A DNA stretch of 12,813 nt. It comes from Flavobacterium sp. (lineage in GTDB: Bacteria; Bacteroidota; Bacteroidia; Flavobacteriales; Flavobacteriaceae). The DNA lies in the NCBI GenBank assembly GCA_030150335.1, contig JASLGC010000204.1:1-12813 (forward strand), given 5' to 3'. The first letter of the stretch is position 1. Every line of letters starts with the position of its first letter. The notes beneath the pieces are model-generated. The model had not been told where the DNA came from and made no database searches. It was given only the letters and a program-made list of their open reading frames with translations. The position numbers and the translations under genes were made by a program. Below are positions 6,638 to 12,813 of this stretch, one piece after another.

Positions 6638-8263
6638 TTATCCTAAAAACGGATATTTATAATCAGTAGCTGGAACAAAAGTTTCCTTGATTGTTCTTGG
6701 AGAAACCCAACGTAGTAAGTTCAATACAGAACCTGCTTTATCGTTAGTACCAGAAGCTCTTGCACCACCAAATGGTTGTTGACCTACAACAGCACCAGTT
6801 GGTTTGTCATTAATATAGAAGTTACCAGCAGCGTTTACTAAAGCATCAGTAGCTTCAATTGCAGCGTAACGACATTTAGAGAAGATAGCACCTGTTAATG
6901 CATAAGCAGATGTTTCGTCAACTAATTTTAATGTTTCAGACCATTTAGCATCTTCGTAAACGTAGATAGTTAAAACAGGTCCGAATAATTCAGTTTTGAT
7001 AGTTTCGTACTGAGGGTTAGTAGTCAAAATAACTGTTGGCTCAATGAAGTACCCTACAGATTTGTCATATTTACCACCGAATACTACTTCAGCATCGCTA
7101 TCAGCTTGCGCTTGGTCGATGTATTTAGCTAATTTATCAAAAGAACTTTCAGAGATAACAGAAGAAACAAAGTTTGATGGATCCTCAGGAGTTCCCATTT
7201 TGATTGTTGCTAAGTCAGCACCCATAAATTCTTTTACTTTTGGCCACATTGAAGCAGGAATATAAGCTCTTGAAGCAGCAGAACATTTTTGTCCTTGGTA
7301 TTCAAAAGCACCTCTTGTTAAAGCTACAGCAACCTCTTTTGCACAAGCAGAAGGGTGAGCAATAACGAAGTCTTTTCCACCTGTTTCACCTACAATTCTT
7401 GGGTAAGTTTTGTAGTTATTGATGTTTTGACCAATTTTAGTCCACATGCTGTTGAAAACACCAGTTGATCCAGTAAAGTGGATACCAGCGAAATCTGGGC
7501 TTGCTAATAAAGTATCAGTAATCATTGCAGAGTTTCCATAAACAACGTTGATAACACCGTCAGGCAATCCAGCTAATTTAAATACTTCAACAATTACTCT
7601 TGCAGAGTAGATTTGAGTTGCAGATGGTTTCCAAACTACTACGTTACCCATTAAAGCTACAGAAGCAGGCAAGTTTCCTGAAATTGCAGTAAAGTTAAAT
7701 GGAGTAATTGCGTAAACGAAACCTTCTAATGGTCTGTGCTCTAATCTATTCCAAATTCCCTCGCTTGAAGCAGGTTGTTCAGCATAAATTTGAGTCATAT
7801 ATTGTACGTTGAATCTCAAGAAGTCAATAAACTCACATGCTGAATCAATCTCAGCTTGGTGTAAAGTTTTTGCTTGAGCAATCATAGTAGCAGCGTTGAT
7901 TTTAGCACGGTAAGGACCAGCTAATAATTCAGCAGCTTTTAAGAAAATAGAAGCTCTGTGCTCCCAAGGCATGTTAGCCCATTTCTTTTTAGCTTCTAAA
8001 GCAGTAGAAACAGCTTTTTCAACTAAAGCTTTGTCTGCTTGGTGGTAAACACCTAATTTATGTTTGTGATCGAATGGAGGAAACAAATCTTTAGTATCAC
8101 CTGTTCTGATTTCTTCTCCACCGATATATAATGGAATATCAACTTGAGTGTTGTACTGTTCTTTGAATGAATTCAAAGTTAATTCTCTTTCTTTTGATCC
8201 TGGTGCGTAAGACTTAACTGGCTCATTAATCGCAGTAGGAACTTTGTAGAATCCGTTTGACAT
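6638..8263 (-). CDS. pruA: L-glutamate gamma-semialdehyde (1-pyrroline-5-carboxylate) dehydrogenase
   Basis: This NAD-dependent aldehyde dehydrogenase oxidises glutamate semialdehyde to glutamate, the second step of proline breakdown. The length of 541 residues matches the stand-alone, ALDH4-like form rather than the bifunctional PutA. The cofactor site FTGST is at 263-267, the general base E293 sits in GETGGKD, and the catalytic C327 sits in YQGQKCSAASR. The N-terminus (GFYKVP.AINEPVKSYAPGS) and C-terminus (RTIKETFVP) are typical of this subfamily. The ATG at 8263 is the natural start. No proline dehydrogenase gene lies in the window. The gene follows apaG on the same strand after about 100 bp that contain a likely promoter. 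Glutamate, proline and betaine metabolism meet in osmotic adaptation, so the neighbouring BCCT operon may be functionally related; this is only suggestive. Confidence 0.97.
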   Translation of the reverse strand: MSNGFYKVPTAINEPVKSYAPGSKERELTLNSFKEQYNTQVDIPLYIGGEEIRTGDTKDLFPPFDHKHKLGVYHQADKALVEKAVSTALEAKKKWANMPWEHRASIFLKAAELLAGPYRAKINAATMIAQAKTLHQAEIDSACEFIDFLRFNVQYMTQIYAEQPASSEGIWNRLEHRPLEGFVYAITPFNFTAISGNLPASVALMGNVVVWKPSATQIYSARVIVEVFKLAGLPDGVINVVYGNSAMITDTLLASPDFAGIHFTGSTGVFNSMWTKIGQNINNYKTYPRIVGETGGKDFVIAHPSACAKEVAVALTRGAFEYQGQKCSAASRAYIPASMWPKVKEFMGADLATIKMGTPEDPSNFVSSVISESSFDKLAKYIDQAQADSDAEVVFGGKYDKSVGYFIEPTVILTTNPQYETIKTELFGPVLTIYVYEDAKWSETLKLVDETSAYALTGAIFSKCRYAAIEATDALVNAAGNFYINDKPTGAVVGQQPFGGARASGTNDKAGSVLNLLRWVSPRTIKETFVPATDYKYPFLG

Positions 8264-8305
8264 ATTATGTTTCGTATTTAAGTAGTTTAATTAATTGAAT
8301 AATTA

Positions 8306-8313
8306 CAAATATA
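8306..8313 (-). promoter_or_regulatory. Probable -7 box of the pruA promoter
   Basis: On the minus strand the bases read TATATTTG, a full match to TAnnTTTG, 42 bp before the pruA ATG. No convincing -33 TTG is seen at the right distance, only a weak TGGTTT. The surrounding AT-rich gap of about 100 bp is the only space between apaG and pruA. pruA may thus have its own start site as well as read-through from upstream. Confidence 0.5.
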
Positions 8314-8367
8314 ATTAAAATAAATTAAACCATTTTCACGGTTCCCTCAGAAAAAGCTATGTTACGC

Positions 8368-8754
8368 TTAGTTTAACACGAAATCTGCAGATAATTTAAA
8401 GTTTGGAATTGTAACTTTAAATAGGCGTTCATGTGTATGGTTTAATACATTATAATAACCTTGCATTGAGCCTAATGAAGATTTTAAAATGCATCCACTT
8501 TTATAGGTGTGTTTAGCCCCAGGTTCTATAATTGGCGTTTTTCCAATTATTCCTTGGCCTTCTACTATTTCGGTGTTTTTCAGGGAATCTAATATTTCCC
8601 AATGTCTCGACAATATTTGTATAACATCGTTTGTAGTGTTTTCAATCGTTATTTTATAATTAAAAACATAACAAGTATCGTTTGCCTTAAAAAAACTGCC
8701 TTCATATTCCTGTTGAACAGAAATTTTGATACCCTTGGTTGTTTGTGAAATCAT
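8368..8754 (-). CDS. apaG: ApaG domain protein (Co2+/Mg2+ resistance family)
   Basis: This is a 128-residue immunoglobulin-like ApaG (DUF525) protein. Conserved blocks are VFNYKITIEN, the signature LSRHWEI, G.GIIGKTPII.PG, SGC near the middle and GSMQGYYN, ending with the FKVTIPNF strand. The length and order match stand-alone bacterial ApaG, which is linked to cobalt and magnesium tolerance in Enterobacteria; its molecular action is unsettled. Homologues in Flavobacteria, as I recall them, begin at (M)xSQ.TKGIKISV, so I start at the ATG at 8754. An ATG at 8766 would add four residues (MLSP) and has a purine-rich stretch before it, so it cannot be excluded. The gene directly follows the Plug gene (26 bp, or 14 bp with the other start), so they probably share an mRNA. 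Confidence 0.93.
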   Translation of the reverse strand: MISQTTKGIKISVQQEYEGSFFKANDTCYVFNYKITIENTTNDVIQILSRHWEILDSLKNTEIVEGQGIIGKTPIIEPGAKHTYKSGCILKSSLGSMQGYYNVLNHTHERLFKVTIPNFKLSADFVLN

Positions 8755-8780
8755 AGGTGATAGCATAAGTTGTTTCTTTT

Positions 8781-10031
8781 TTAATAAATGATATTCTCTG
8801 CACTTGCTTCGCCAATCCCAATCGCTCTATCGTATAAATCGATGTTGTTTCGATAATAAACGATAACTTGATACTTGTTGGTTGTCAAAGCATAATTACC
8901 ATCTGGAGCGAGTTCCGGGGCAACTCTATTCTTATTTACTGCCGTATAGCAGAAGTTTGTAAATCCTTGTTTTACGAGGATTGCTTGTTCATATAAATCT
9001 TTTTCTTCGTTGTATTTCAACTTGTTGTTGAGGTTCAGTTCATAATCATTGAACATTCCCGTTACATAATAGTCTAATCCACTTTGAGCATCATTACTTG
9101 GTTTAAACGAAAAATAAACCCAGCTATATTCCGCTTCGCTATTTGGATTTCGCCCATTGATATTTCGCGGATAAAAACTTCCATTTATATCAGGGAAAAA
9201 CGTATAACCTTTGATAGCTCTACTTTCATTAGGGTATAAAAAAGTATTGTATATACCATTATTAACGTAAGTAGAACCAATCATATTATTCACTTGTCTA
9301 ATATCGCTATTATCAAAGTTTAAATACTGATTACCAGCCCAAAACTGTGTTTGTTCATCGTATTTATACACCAAATCTGTGCCAATTGTATATTGGGGTT
9401 TAATATTATTTAGGAAAGAATCCCATCTTCCATTCTGGAAAATAGCAACTTTCATATTATTGACAGGATTATTGTATAACACTTCACCAAGCTGAATCGT
9501 GAAGTCTAAGTTTTGCTTTGTATCGTAGAAATCCAAGTTTCTGGTTCTTTTAACTTGAATAGGAACAGAAACAGCACTCTCATACAAAACAAATTTTCGT
9601 CTGATGACTACTTCATCGTCATTATTGTAAATTTCTAAAACATAGTTCCCACTTTTAGTTATTCTATACATAGAATTTGGGAATGTAAGTCTATAGTGCG
9701 TATAAGGCTGGAGTGTATTGTAAGAATTTTCATAGTCGCGAATTCTCTGGTTATCCATCCCATCTATATAGTCAATCTGCTTTAGTTTAGAAGGTTTCCA
9801 GTCGTAATCATACGCCTTCACTCTGTAGTAATAATTGCTTTCATCACCATACAAGTCATCAAACGCAATAGTAAATGAATCTCCTAATTGAAAAAAGGGA
9901 TTAACAGCTCTATTGTTTGCCATAAAAGCAGCGGACTTGATATAATCAGCCGTAATGTTTTGTGGAACCTGCGCTTGTGCTATGAAACAAAGTAAAATAG
10001 CAAAGCAAGTAAAGAAAAAGTTTTTCTGCAT
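8781..10031 (-). CDS. Type IX secretion system Plug protein (DUF5103)
   Basis: This 416-residue exported protein matches the DUF5103 family, now known as the Plug subunit of the type IX secretion translocon. In the solved complex it closes the periplasmic end of the SprA pore when PorV is absent. Residues 1-20 are a signal peptide with a hydrophobic core and an AQA cleavage site before QVPQN; no lipobox is present. The mature part is rich in Tyr, Asn and Asp and in beta-strand patterns, with the N-terminal segment ADYIKSAAF, YRVKAYDYDW and SGNYVLEIYNNDDEVVIRRKF, and the C-terminal NKYQVIVYYRNNIDLYDRAIG block. It appears complete. It lies 31 bp after the HAD phosphatase gene and just before apaG on the same strand. 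No other T9SS gene is in the window, as the system is usually scattered. The family call is firm, and its role follows from work on Flavobacterium johnsoniae. Confidence 0.9.
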   Translation of the reverse strand: MQKNFFFTCFAILLCFIAQAQVPQNITADYIKSAAFMANNRAVNPFFQLGDSFTIAFDDLYGDESNYYYRVKAYDYDWKPSKLKQIDYIDGMDNQRIRDYENSYNTLQPYTHYRLTFPNSMYRITKSGNYVLEIYNNDDEVVIRRKFVLYESAVSVPIQVKRTRNLDFYDTKQNLDFTIQLGEVLYNNPVNNMKVAIFQNGRWDSFLNNIKPQYTIGTDLVYKYDEQTQFWAGNQYLNFDNSDIRQVNNMIGSTYVNNGIYNTFLYPNESRAIKGYTFFPDINGSFYPRNINGRNPNSEAEYSWVYFSFKPSNDAQSGLDYYVTGMFNDYELNLNNKLKYNEEKDLYEQAILVKQGFTNFCYTAVNKNRVAPELAPDGNYALTTNKYQVIVYYRNNIDLYDRAIGIGEASAENIIY

Positions 10032-10062
10032 TGCTATAGAATTCAGTTTTTGGGTTGAAAAA

Positions 10063-10722
10063 TTATTTAGAGAAAAAAGGTACGATTTTTTCTTGAAACG
10101 ATTTCATGCTTTTTAATTTGAAGTCGGCAATATCAAATTTTGCGTCGTCAAATTCTTTTGCATCAGGAATAGAAACTACAGTCATTCCTGCTCTCTTACC
10201 TGCTGTTGTCCCTGTAAATGAATCTTCCATTACCAAGCAATTTTCAGGATTACTCCCTAAGTTTTTTGCTGCTGTTAAATACACATCTGGAGCTGGTTTT
10301 CCTTCTTTTACATGAAGTGCAGACACAATAGTCTGGAAATATTTTTTAATCTCTAATCTGTCTAATACAGTGTGGATTAATGAATCAGGAGAATTAGTCG
10401 CTAATCCGATTTTGAAATTATTTTCAGACAAATAAGTCAATGTGTCAATTACCCCCTCTTTGATTTGTCCTTTTTCACGGATTAATGCATCTACGCGGTC
10501 AATCACAGCCTGTTCTACTTCTTCAATCGACTTGCCTTCCCAAGGAAACATTTTATACCACAATTCAGTTACGGCTCTGGTTGTTTGCCCAGTTGTTTGT
10601 TGTGCAATTTTATCATCCCAAATAGCCCCCACAGAAGTAAACACTTCTTTTTCTGCTTGTTGCCAAAAATGTTCTGAGTCAATTAAGACTCCATCCATAT
10701 CGAAAATAACTGTATTAATCAT
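10063..10722 (-). CDS. HAD family phosphatase (beta-phosphoglucomutase-like, HxpB/YniC type)
   Basis: This 219-residue cytoplasmic hydrolase of HAD subfamily IA probably dephosphorylates small sugar phosphates. Motif I is DMDGVLIDSE, with nucleophile D8 and acid/base D10. The helical cap covers about 15-90, motif II is ATNS (T109), motif III is GKPAPDVYL with K142, and motif IV is EDS with E166 and D167. The whole pattern resembles E. coli YniC (hexitol phosphatase, 2-deoxyglucose-6-phosphatase), but a beta-phosphoglucomutase or another phosphatase is possible, because substrate choice in this family cannot be read from motifs. The ATG at 10722 gives the standard N-terminus. It heads the HAD-Plug-apaG group, with a 31-bp gap to the Plug gene and a 528-bp gene-free region upstream. 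Confidence 0.9.
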   Translation of the reverse strand: MINTVIFDMDGVLIDSEHFWQQAEKEVFTSVGAIWDDKIAQQTTGQTTRAVTELWYKMFPWEGKSIEEVEQAVIDRVDALIREKGQIKEGVIDTLTYLSENNFKIGLATNSPDSLIHTVLDRLEIKKYFQTIVSALHVKEGKPAPDVYLTAAKNLGSNPENCLVMEDSFTGTTAGKRAGMTVVSIPDAKEFDDAKFDIADFKLKSMKSFQEKIVPFFSK

Positions 10723-10754
10723 AAATGCGTGTAATAGTAATATTTAAGTGTTTA

Positions 10755-10785
10755 CGAAGATAAGAAAATCAATGTGGATAGCGAA
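10755..10785 (-). promoter_or_regulatory. Possible promoter of the HAD-Plug-apaG group
   Basis: On the minus strand TATCTTCG (10755-10762) differs from the -7 consensus TAnnTTTG at one base, and TTCG (10782-10785) lies 19 bp before it at the -33 position. The box is 32 bp before the HAD start codon. Both elements are imperfect but their spacing is right. Confidence 0.4.
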
Positions 10786-10864
10786 GGGGAATATATGGAT
10801 ATTCTTGGAGGGAAGGTATTAGTTGTTGAATTATAGAAAGTAACGTTTAGCAATGATTTTAGTA

Positions 10865-11148
10865 TGTGTCTTTTTGCAAGTAAGAAACCTTGCATTGAAT
10901 GTGAAAATTAATTGAAATAAAGAATTAAGTCTTTTTATTAATCATAATTTCGGAGTATGTATAGTCTATGTGTATTTTATGTAAATTGCTTGTGTACTTT
11001 TACATAGGTTTTATACATTGGCTATACATAGAGTATACATACAGTATACATACACTCAAAATGAAACTGCAAAAAGAGATGTGTATTCTTGTAAGAATAT
11101 TGACGATAAATGAATTTTGGAAAACTTTAAATTGTGATTTTTTGCAAG
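10865..11148. repeat. Dispersed TTTTTGCA motif, three copies
   Basis: TGTGTCTTTTTGCAAG at 10865-10880 and TGTGATTTTTTGCAAG at 11133-11148 agree at 14 of 16 bases in the same orientation. TGCAAAAAGA at 11068-11077 is an exact inverted copy of ten bases of the first (10869-10878). The first copy also forms a dyad with CTTGCA at 10889-10894. The copies enclose and follow the phased array. Their role is unknown, and in AT-rich DNA part of the match may be chance. Confidence 0.45.
10957..11055. repeat. Nine-unit array of 7-bp TATACAT elements, 11-bp period
   Basis: Seven-base elements start at 10957, 10968, 10979, 10990, 11001, 11012, 11023, 11034 and 11045, exactly 11 bp apart, with four-base spacers. 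The first four read ATGTATA, ATGTGTA, ATGTAAA and TTGTGTA; the fifth is TACATAG; the last four are all TATACAT, the reverse complement of the first. The array is therefore two opposed half-arrays around 10992-10998, and ATGTAAA (10979) is also an exact inverted match to TTTACAT at 10999-11005. The last two units are identical over 11 bp. An 11-bp period is not a multiple of three, so coding cannot explain it, but it is close to one helical turn and puts all sites on one face of the DNA. The 7+4 layout resembles binding boxes of OmpR/PhoB-type regulators. The bound protein and the function are unknown. Confidence 0.85.
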
Positions 11149-11189
11149 AAGAAGAAAGTCTAAATGCAATAAAATATGTCTTGTAAAGT

Positions 11190-11220
11190 AAAAAATAAAA
11201 TGCCTGATATTTTATTTTTT
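11190..11220. terminator. AT-only hairpin, likely terminator of the methyltransferase gene
   Basis: Bases 11190-11201 and 11209-11220 form a perfect 12-bp stem of A-T pairs only around a seven-base loop. Each arm gives a T-rich 3' side (ATTTTATTTTTT), so it can act on both strands. It begins 30 bp after the methyltransferase stop codon on the minus strand. The lack of G-C pairs makes it weaker than the two other terminators in the window. Confidence 0.55.
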
Positions 11221-11250
11221 AGAAGACTCTATCTAATAAAAGACGATAGT

Positions 11251-12015
11251 TTATTTAAAGCAAACGGGAATTATCTCTCCATCTGCTAAACAATATTTAT
11301 CGATTTCTTGTTTTGATAGCGTTTTGGTATAGTCCACTTCTTTGACGTTAAACCCGATTTTACGCAATTTATCGAAGTAATCTCTACCGTAAATACGCAC
11401 GTGGTCATATTGTCCAAAAATTAATGTGCGTTCTTTTGGGTCAGTGATAGAATCATCTTGGAATGTTTCTTCGCGACTTAAATCTTGTGGAATTTGAAAA
11501 ATACCCATTCCACCTGGTTTTAGAATGCGGTAAAGTTCTTGCATTGCTTTTGTATCATTTGGTATATGTTCCAATACGTGATTACACAAGATAATATCAA
11601 AGCTATTGTCTTCAAAAGGCAAGTTGCAGATATCTGCTTTTACATCTGCTAAAGGCGATTCTAAATCAGTTGTGGTATATTCTAAATTGGCTTGTTTTCT
11701 GAACCTTTTGTAAAAAGCTTGTTCAGGTGCAAAGTGCAGTACTTTTTTAGGTGTACTAAAGAAGTCTGTCTCATTTTTTAAATAAAGCCATAGCAAGCGG
11801 TGTCTCTCCAAAGACAAGGTGCTTGGCGACAAAACGTTGTTTCGCTGTTTGGCGTAACCATAGGGTAAAAAACTTTTAAAACTCTTTCCGTCAATAGGGT
11901 CGGTATATGTATCCCCCTTTAAGTAAAGGGCGATGATAGGGCGAACAAGGTAGCTCAACCGAATTAAAATCGGTCGAGGCACAGTGTTCAATATTGTTTT
12001 GAAAAGTTTTTTCAT
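11251..12015 (-). CDS. Class I SAM-dependent methyltransferase (Methyltransf_11 type)
   Basis: This 254-residue protein has a Rossmann methyltransferase domain from about residue 88. KVLHFAPEQ (91-99) stands at the SAM glycine loop, TTTDLES (114-120) at the acidic motif II, and FDIILCNHVLEHI (139-151) with LKPGG (165-169) forms motifs III-IV. The family form HFAPE replaces the usual D-x-G-x-G. Residues 38-78 (DP.DGKSF..FLPYG, then SPSTLSLERHRLL) align with a region that in related methyltransferases, as I remember them, is a CxxC...CPxC zinc ribbon; all those cysteines are absent here. A basic, hydrophobic stretch at 1-32 could bind membrane. The gene starts 14 bp after map on the same strand, so they are probably cotranscribed. 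The substrate is unknown; similar enzymes modify sugars, lipids or small metabolites. Confidence 0.85.
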   Translation of the reverse strand: MKKLFKTILNTVPRPILIRLSYLVRPIIALYLKGDTYTDPIDGKSFKSFLPYGYAKQRNNVLSPSTLSLERHRLLWLYLKNETDFFSTPKKVLHFAPEQAFYKRFRKQANLEYTTTDLESPLADVKADICNLPFEDNSFDIILCNHVLEHIPNDTKAMQELYRILKPGGMGIFQIPQDLSREETFQDDSITDPKERTLIFGQYDHVRIYGRDYFDKLRKIGFNVKEVDYTKTLSKQEIDKYCLADGEIIPVCFK

Positions 12016-12029
12016 GTAGGAAAAACGAA

Positions 12030-12813
12030 TTATAAAACTAATGGATTAGCTCTAAATTCATCTTCTTCATTACTTTCAATACCCAATGCTTGGTAGATGT
12101 ATTTGAAAGTAGAAAGTAATTCTGGTTTTCCATTTACAAGAGCTACATCATGTTCAAAGTGAGCAGATGGTTTTCCGTCACGAGTAACGATAGTCCATCC
12201 ATCATTTAATTGTTTGATGTTTCTTGTACCTAAGTTAATCATAGGCTCAATAGCTACCACCATTCCTTCTACAAATTTCTTACCTCTTCCTGGTTTTCCG
12301 TAGTTAGGCATTTCTGGGTCTTCGTGCATTTTGCGTCCAACACCATGTCCTACTAATTCGCGAACAACAGTATATCCTTCAGCTTCACAAAAACGTTGAA
12401 TAGCACTACCAACATCTTCTACGCGATTTCCAATACGGAACTCACGAATACCTACATATAGAGATTCTTTTGTAATTTGTAATAACTTTTTAGTTTCAGC
12501 AGCAACTTCACCAACTTCAAAAGTATATGCGTGGTCACCGTAGAAACCATTCATTACCGTACCACAGTCAATAGAAACGATGTCACCATCTTCTAAAGGT
12601 CTGTTTGTTGGTAAACCGTGAACGATTTGCTCGTTTACACTTGTTAAAATAGAAGAAGGGCATCCGTAAAGGCCTTTGAATCCTGGTACAGCACCGTGGT
12701 CTCTAATATATTCTTCTGCTTTTTTATCTAATTCTAAAGTCGTTACTCCTGGCTTTAGTTCTGTTGTAAGCATACCCAATGTTTTGGAAACAAGTAGGGC
12801 ACTTTGTCTCATC
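12030..12813 (-). CDS. map: Methionine aminopeptidase type I, 5' end outside window
   Basis: This cytoplasmic enzyme removes the initiator methionine from new proteins. The frame runs to the right edge of the window with 260 residues visible. The usual length of about 270 means roughly 10-12 N-terminal residues are missing, and the ATG at 12812 is an internal Met (LMRQSA segment). All five metal ligands of the pita-bread fold are visible: D82 (SIDCG), D93 (YGDHAYTF), H156 (VGHGVGRKMHEDP), E189 (AIEPM) and E220 (HFEHDVAL), in numbering of the visible part. H65 in VHGLP is the substrate-contacting histidine. There is no N-terminal zinc finger, as expected in bacteria. A tail of about 30 residues (from LSTFKYIYQALGI) extends past the catalytic fold, as is usual in this phylum. 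The methyltransferase gene follows after 14 bp. Confidence 0.97.
   Translation of the reverse strand, partial: MRQSALLVSKTLGMLTTELKPGVTTLELDKKAEEYIRDHGAVPGFKGLYGCPSSILTSVNEQIVHGLPTNRPLEDGDIVSIDCGTVMNGFYGDHAYTFEVGEVAAETKKLLQITKESLYVGIREFRIGNRVEDVGSAIQRFCEAEGYTVVRELVGHGVGRKMHEDPEMPNYGKPGRGKKFVEGMVVAIEPMINLGTRNIKQLNDGWTIVTRDGKPSAHFEHDVALVNGKPELLSTFKYIYQALGIESNEEDEFRANPLVL

Larger units (their letters stand above)
10723..11250. other. Gene-free region with several repeat motifs
   Basis: These 528 bases between the methyltransferase stop and the HAD phosphatase start hold no convincing gene. From left to right I see a possible HAD promoter (10755-10785), a 32-codon open stretch without a start (10741-10836), copies of a TTTTTGCA motif, the 11-bp phased TATACAT array, a 41-codon open frame (11061-11186), and an AT-only hairpin. 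Each is described separately. It is much longer than any other gap in this compact window (the next is 243 bp). Confidence 0.7.

Noticed and set aside
10442..10747. 101-codon plus-strand open frame
   Set aside because: It is antisense to the HAD phosphatase gene, whose four catalytic motifs are intact on the minus strand.
10957..11055. CRISPR array
   Set aside because: The repeated unit is 7 bp with 4-bp spacers and flips orientation. CRISPR repeats are over 20 bp with longer unique spacers, and no cas gene is present.
10968..11186. 72-codon plus-strand open frame starting at ATG 10968
   Set aside because: Its first 31 codons are translated from the 11-bp phased array, whose period is not a multiple of three, and the product matches no family I know. 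Only the 41-codon part after the array is kept, as a weak possibility.
1..12813. Mobile element, prophage or defence island
   Set aside because: I found no transposase, integrase, phage or defence-type gene, no tRNA and no long terminal repeats. Gene content is housekeeping and the codon choice looks uniform by eye.

Overview
The window looks like a chromosomal stretch from a low-GC member of the Flavobacteriaceae (Bacteroidota), such as a Myroides- or Flavobacterium-like organism. The evidence is a gene for the Plug protein of the type IX secretion system (found only in this phylum), a DUF4296 lipoprotein after dihydroorotase, AT-rich intergenic DNA, Bacteroidota-type -7 boxes (TAnnTTTG) and mostly no Shine-Dalgarno sites. 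The genus is an inference. I see no transposase, integrase, phage gene, CRISPR array or RNA gene.

Left part (1-3930): the 3' part of a dihydroorotase gene is followed by a DUF4296 lipoprotein gene. A convergent NAD-dependent epimerase/dehydratase gene overlaps the lipoprotein gene tail to tail by 71 bp. Tyrosyl-tRNA synthetase (tyrS) is divergent from the epimerase and ends at a strong hairpin terminator that probably works in both directions.

Middle part (3929-8263, all minus strand): a BCCT-type (betaine/choline/carnitine) transporter gene and a tandem-domain universal stress protein gene lie 13 bp apart (start codon to start of the next coding sequence on either side of a 6-bp gap) and form a likely stress/osmolyte operon. 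Upstream of them is pruA (1-pyrroline-5-carboxylate dehydrogenase, last step of proline to glutamate), with its own terminator.

Right part (8368-12813, all minus strand): map (methionine aminopeptidase, cut by the window edge) and a SAM-dependent methyltransferase form one unit. An HAD phosphatase, the T9SS Plug protein and apaG form the next, which may run on into pruA. Between these two units is a 528-bp non-coding gap.

That gap holds the most unusual signal in the window: nine 7-bp elements related to TATACAT, placed exactly every 11 bp over about 95 bp, reading one way in the left half and the opposite way in the right half. Copies of a TTTTTGCA motif surround it, and an AT-only hairpin closes the gap. 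The layout looks like a multi-site protein-binding array on the DNA, or the template of a long structured RNA. I cannot assign it to a known system.
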